A DNA stretch of 35,084 nucleotides, taken from positions 1 through 35,084 of the forward strand of contig JADGIG010000039.1 of NCBI GenBank assembly GCA_018985235.1, given 5' to 3'. The position numbers and the translations under genes were made by a program. The notes under the pieces are model-generated. The model was given only the letters and a program-made list of their open reading frames with translations, made no database searches and was not told the origin of the DNA. Positions 34,959-35,084 of this stretch are shown here, one piece after another. How positions within the stretch are numbered: position 1 is the first letter of the stretch; each line of letters opens with the position of its first letter. Origin of the DNA: Sanchytrium tribonematis. Lineage: Eukaryota > Sanchytriomycota > Sanchytriomycetes > Sanchytriales > Sanchytriaceae.

Positions 34959-35084
34959 CTGTTGTTTGAAAGATTCTTAATTTAGATCGCTTCATTTTTT
35001 TATAGAATTTAGATCGAGCATGTCACGCCATACGATGCTGACTTAAGACAATTTAACAATTTCGTGCATGTTACTGTTGCTATG
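34959..35084. other. Right-edge non-coding stretch with an 11-bp direct repeat
   Basis: No convincing gene is seen in these 126 bp. AATTTAGATCG occurs twice (34979-34989 and 35006-35016). The window ends in ATG (35082-35084), which could be the start of a plus-strand gene outside. It is probably the promoter of the minus-strand 116-aa gene. Confidence 0.3.

Noticed and set aside
1..35084. tRNA or rRNA genes, transposons, CRISPR arrays, viral insertions
   Set aside because: No tRNA box pattern, terminal repeats, transposase/reverse transcriptase motifs or regularly spaced repeats were seen; nearly all sequence is accounted for by cellular genes.

Overview
This is a very compact, AT-rich, intron-containing eukaryotic nuclear segment. 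The gene set is fungal in character: a Pho80-type cyclin, Laa1, bystin/Enp1, the Urk1 fusion, an external-type alternative NADH dehydrogenase and an Ypq-type transporter. Genes more typical of animals and early-diverging fungi are also present (METTL16-type methyltransferase, ASH1/NSD-like SET enzyme, fidgetin-like AAA ATPase, full CNOT1). Together with the AT bias, gene packing of about 95% and tiny introns, this suggests an early-diverging, probably parasitic fungus of the Cryptomycota/Rozella type. That assignment is inference from gene content; no rRNA or species marker is present. I see no tRNA, rRNA, transposon, CRISPR or virus-like element.

Layout. 1-1543: the tail of a leftward-truncated membrane protein gene abutting an unrecognised 450-aa gene. 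1685-5066: a SET-domain methyltransferase (two exons), a fidgetin-like AAA ATPase, a candidate 51-codon gene and a Rieske-domain protein. 5095-13854: five minus-strand genes in all counting the Rieske gene, i.e. Rieske, Laa1/HEATR5 (two exons), bystin, alternative NADH dehydrogenase (two exons) and a predicted secreted protein. 14143-22525: Pho80-like cyclin, phosphoglycerate mutase, URB1-like protein, an MPN-like protein, Prp16, GINS Psf2, a 48-codon gene and a METTL16-like methyltransferase. 22557-31963: the CCR4-NOT scaffold NOT1 (two exons), a PQ-loop transporter and a plasma-membrane-type Ca2+ ATPase. 32158-34958: a phosphopantothenoylcysteine decarboxylase, a uridine kinase/UPRT fusion (two exons) and two small unrecognised genes.

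The standout observation is an ultra-short intron class. Five reading-frame breaks inside conserved proteins are each repaired exactly by removing a 19-nt (four times) or 20-nt (once) GTA...TAG segment. Every one ends in a (C/T)TNA(C/T)NTAG block, so the apparent branch-point A lies about five bases from the 3' splice site. All five lie in the last 30% of their genes, and none is a multiple of three. Naive ORF calling would split or truncate five of the window's genes.

Most genes are housekeeping: chromatin, mRNA decay (NOT1), splicing (Prp16, U6 snRNA methylation by METTL16), ribosome assembly (bystin, URB1), DNA replication (Psf2), membrane traffic (Laa1), glycolysis, pyrimidine salvage, CoA synthesis and Ca2+ homeostasis. 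Intergenic spaces are tiny: 13-61 bp in most tandem or convergent pairs, down to 0-1 bp between some convergent stop codons, and 31-48 bp between two divergent start codons.
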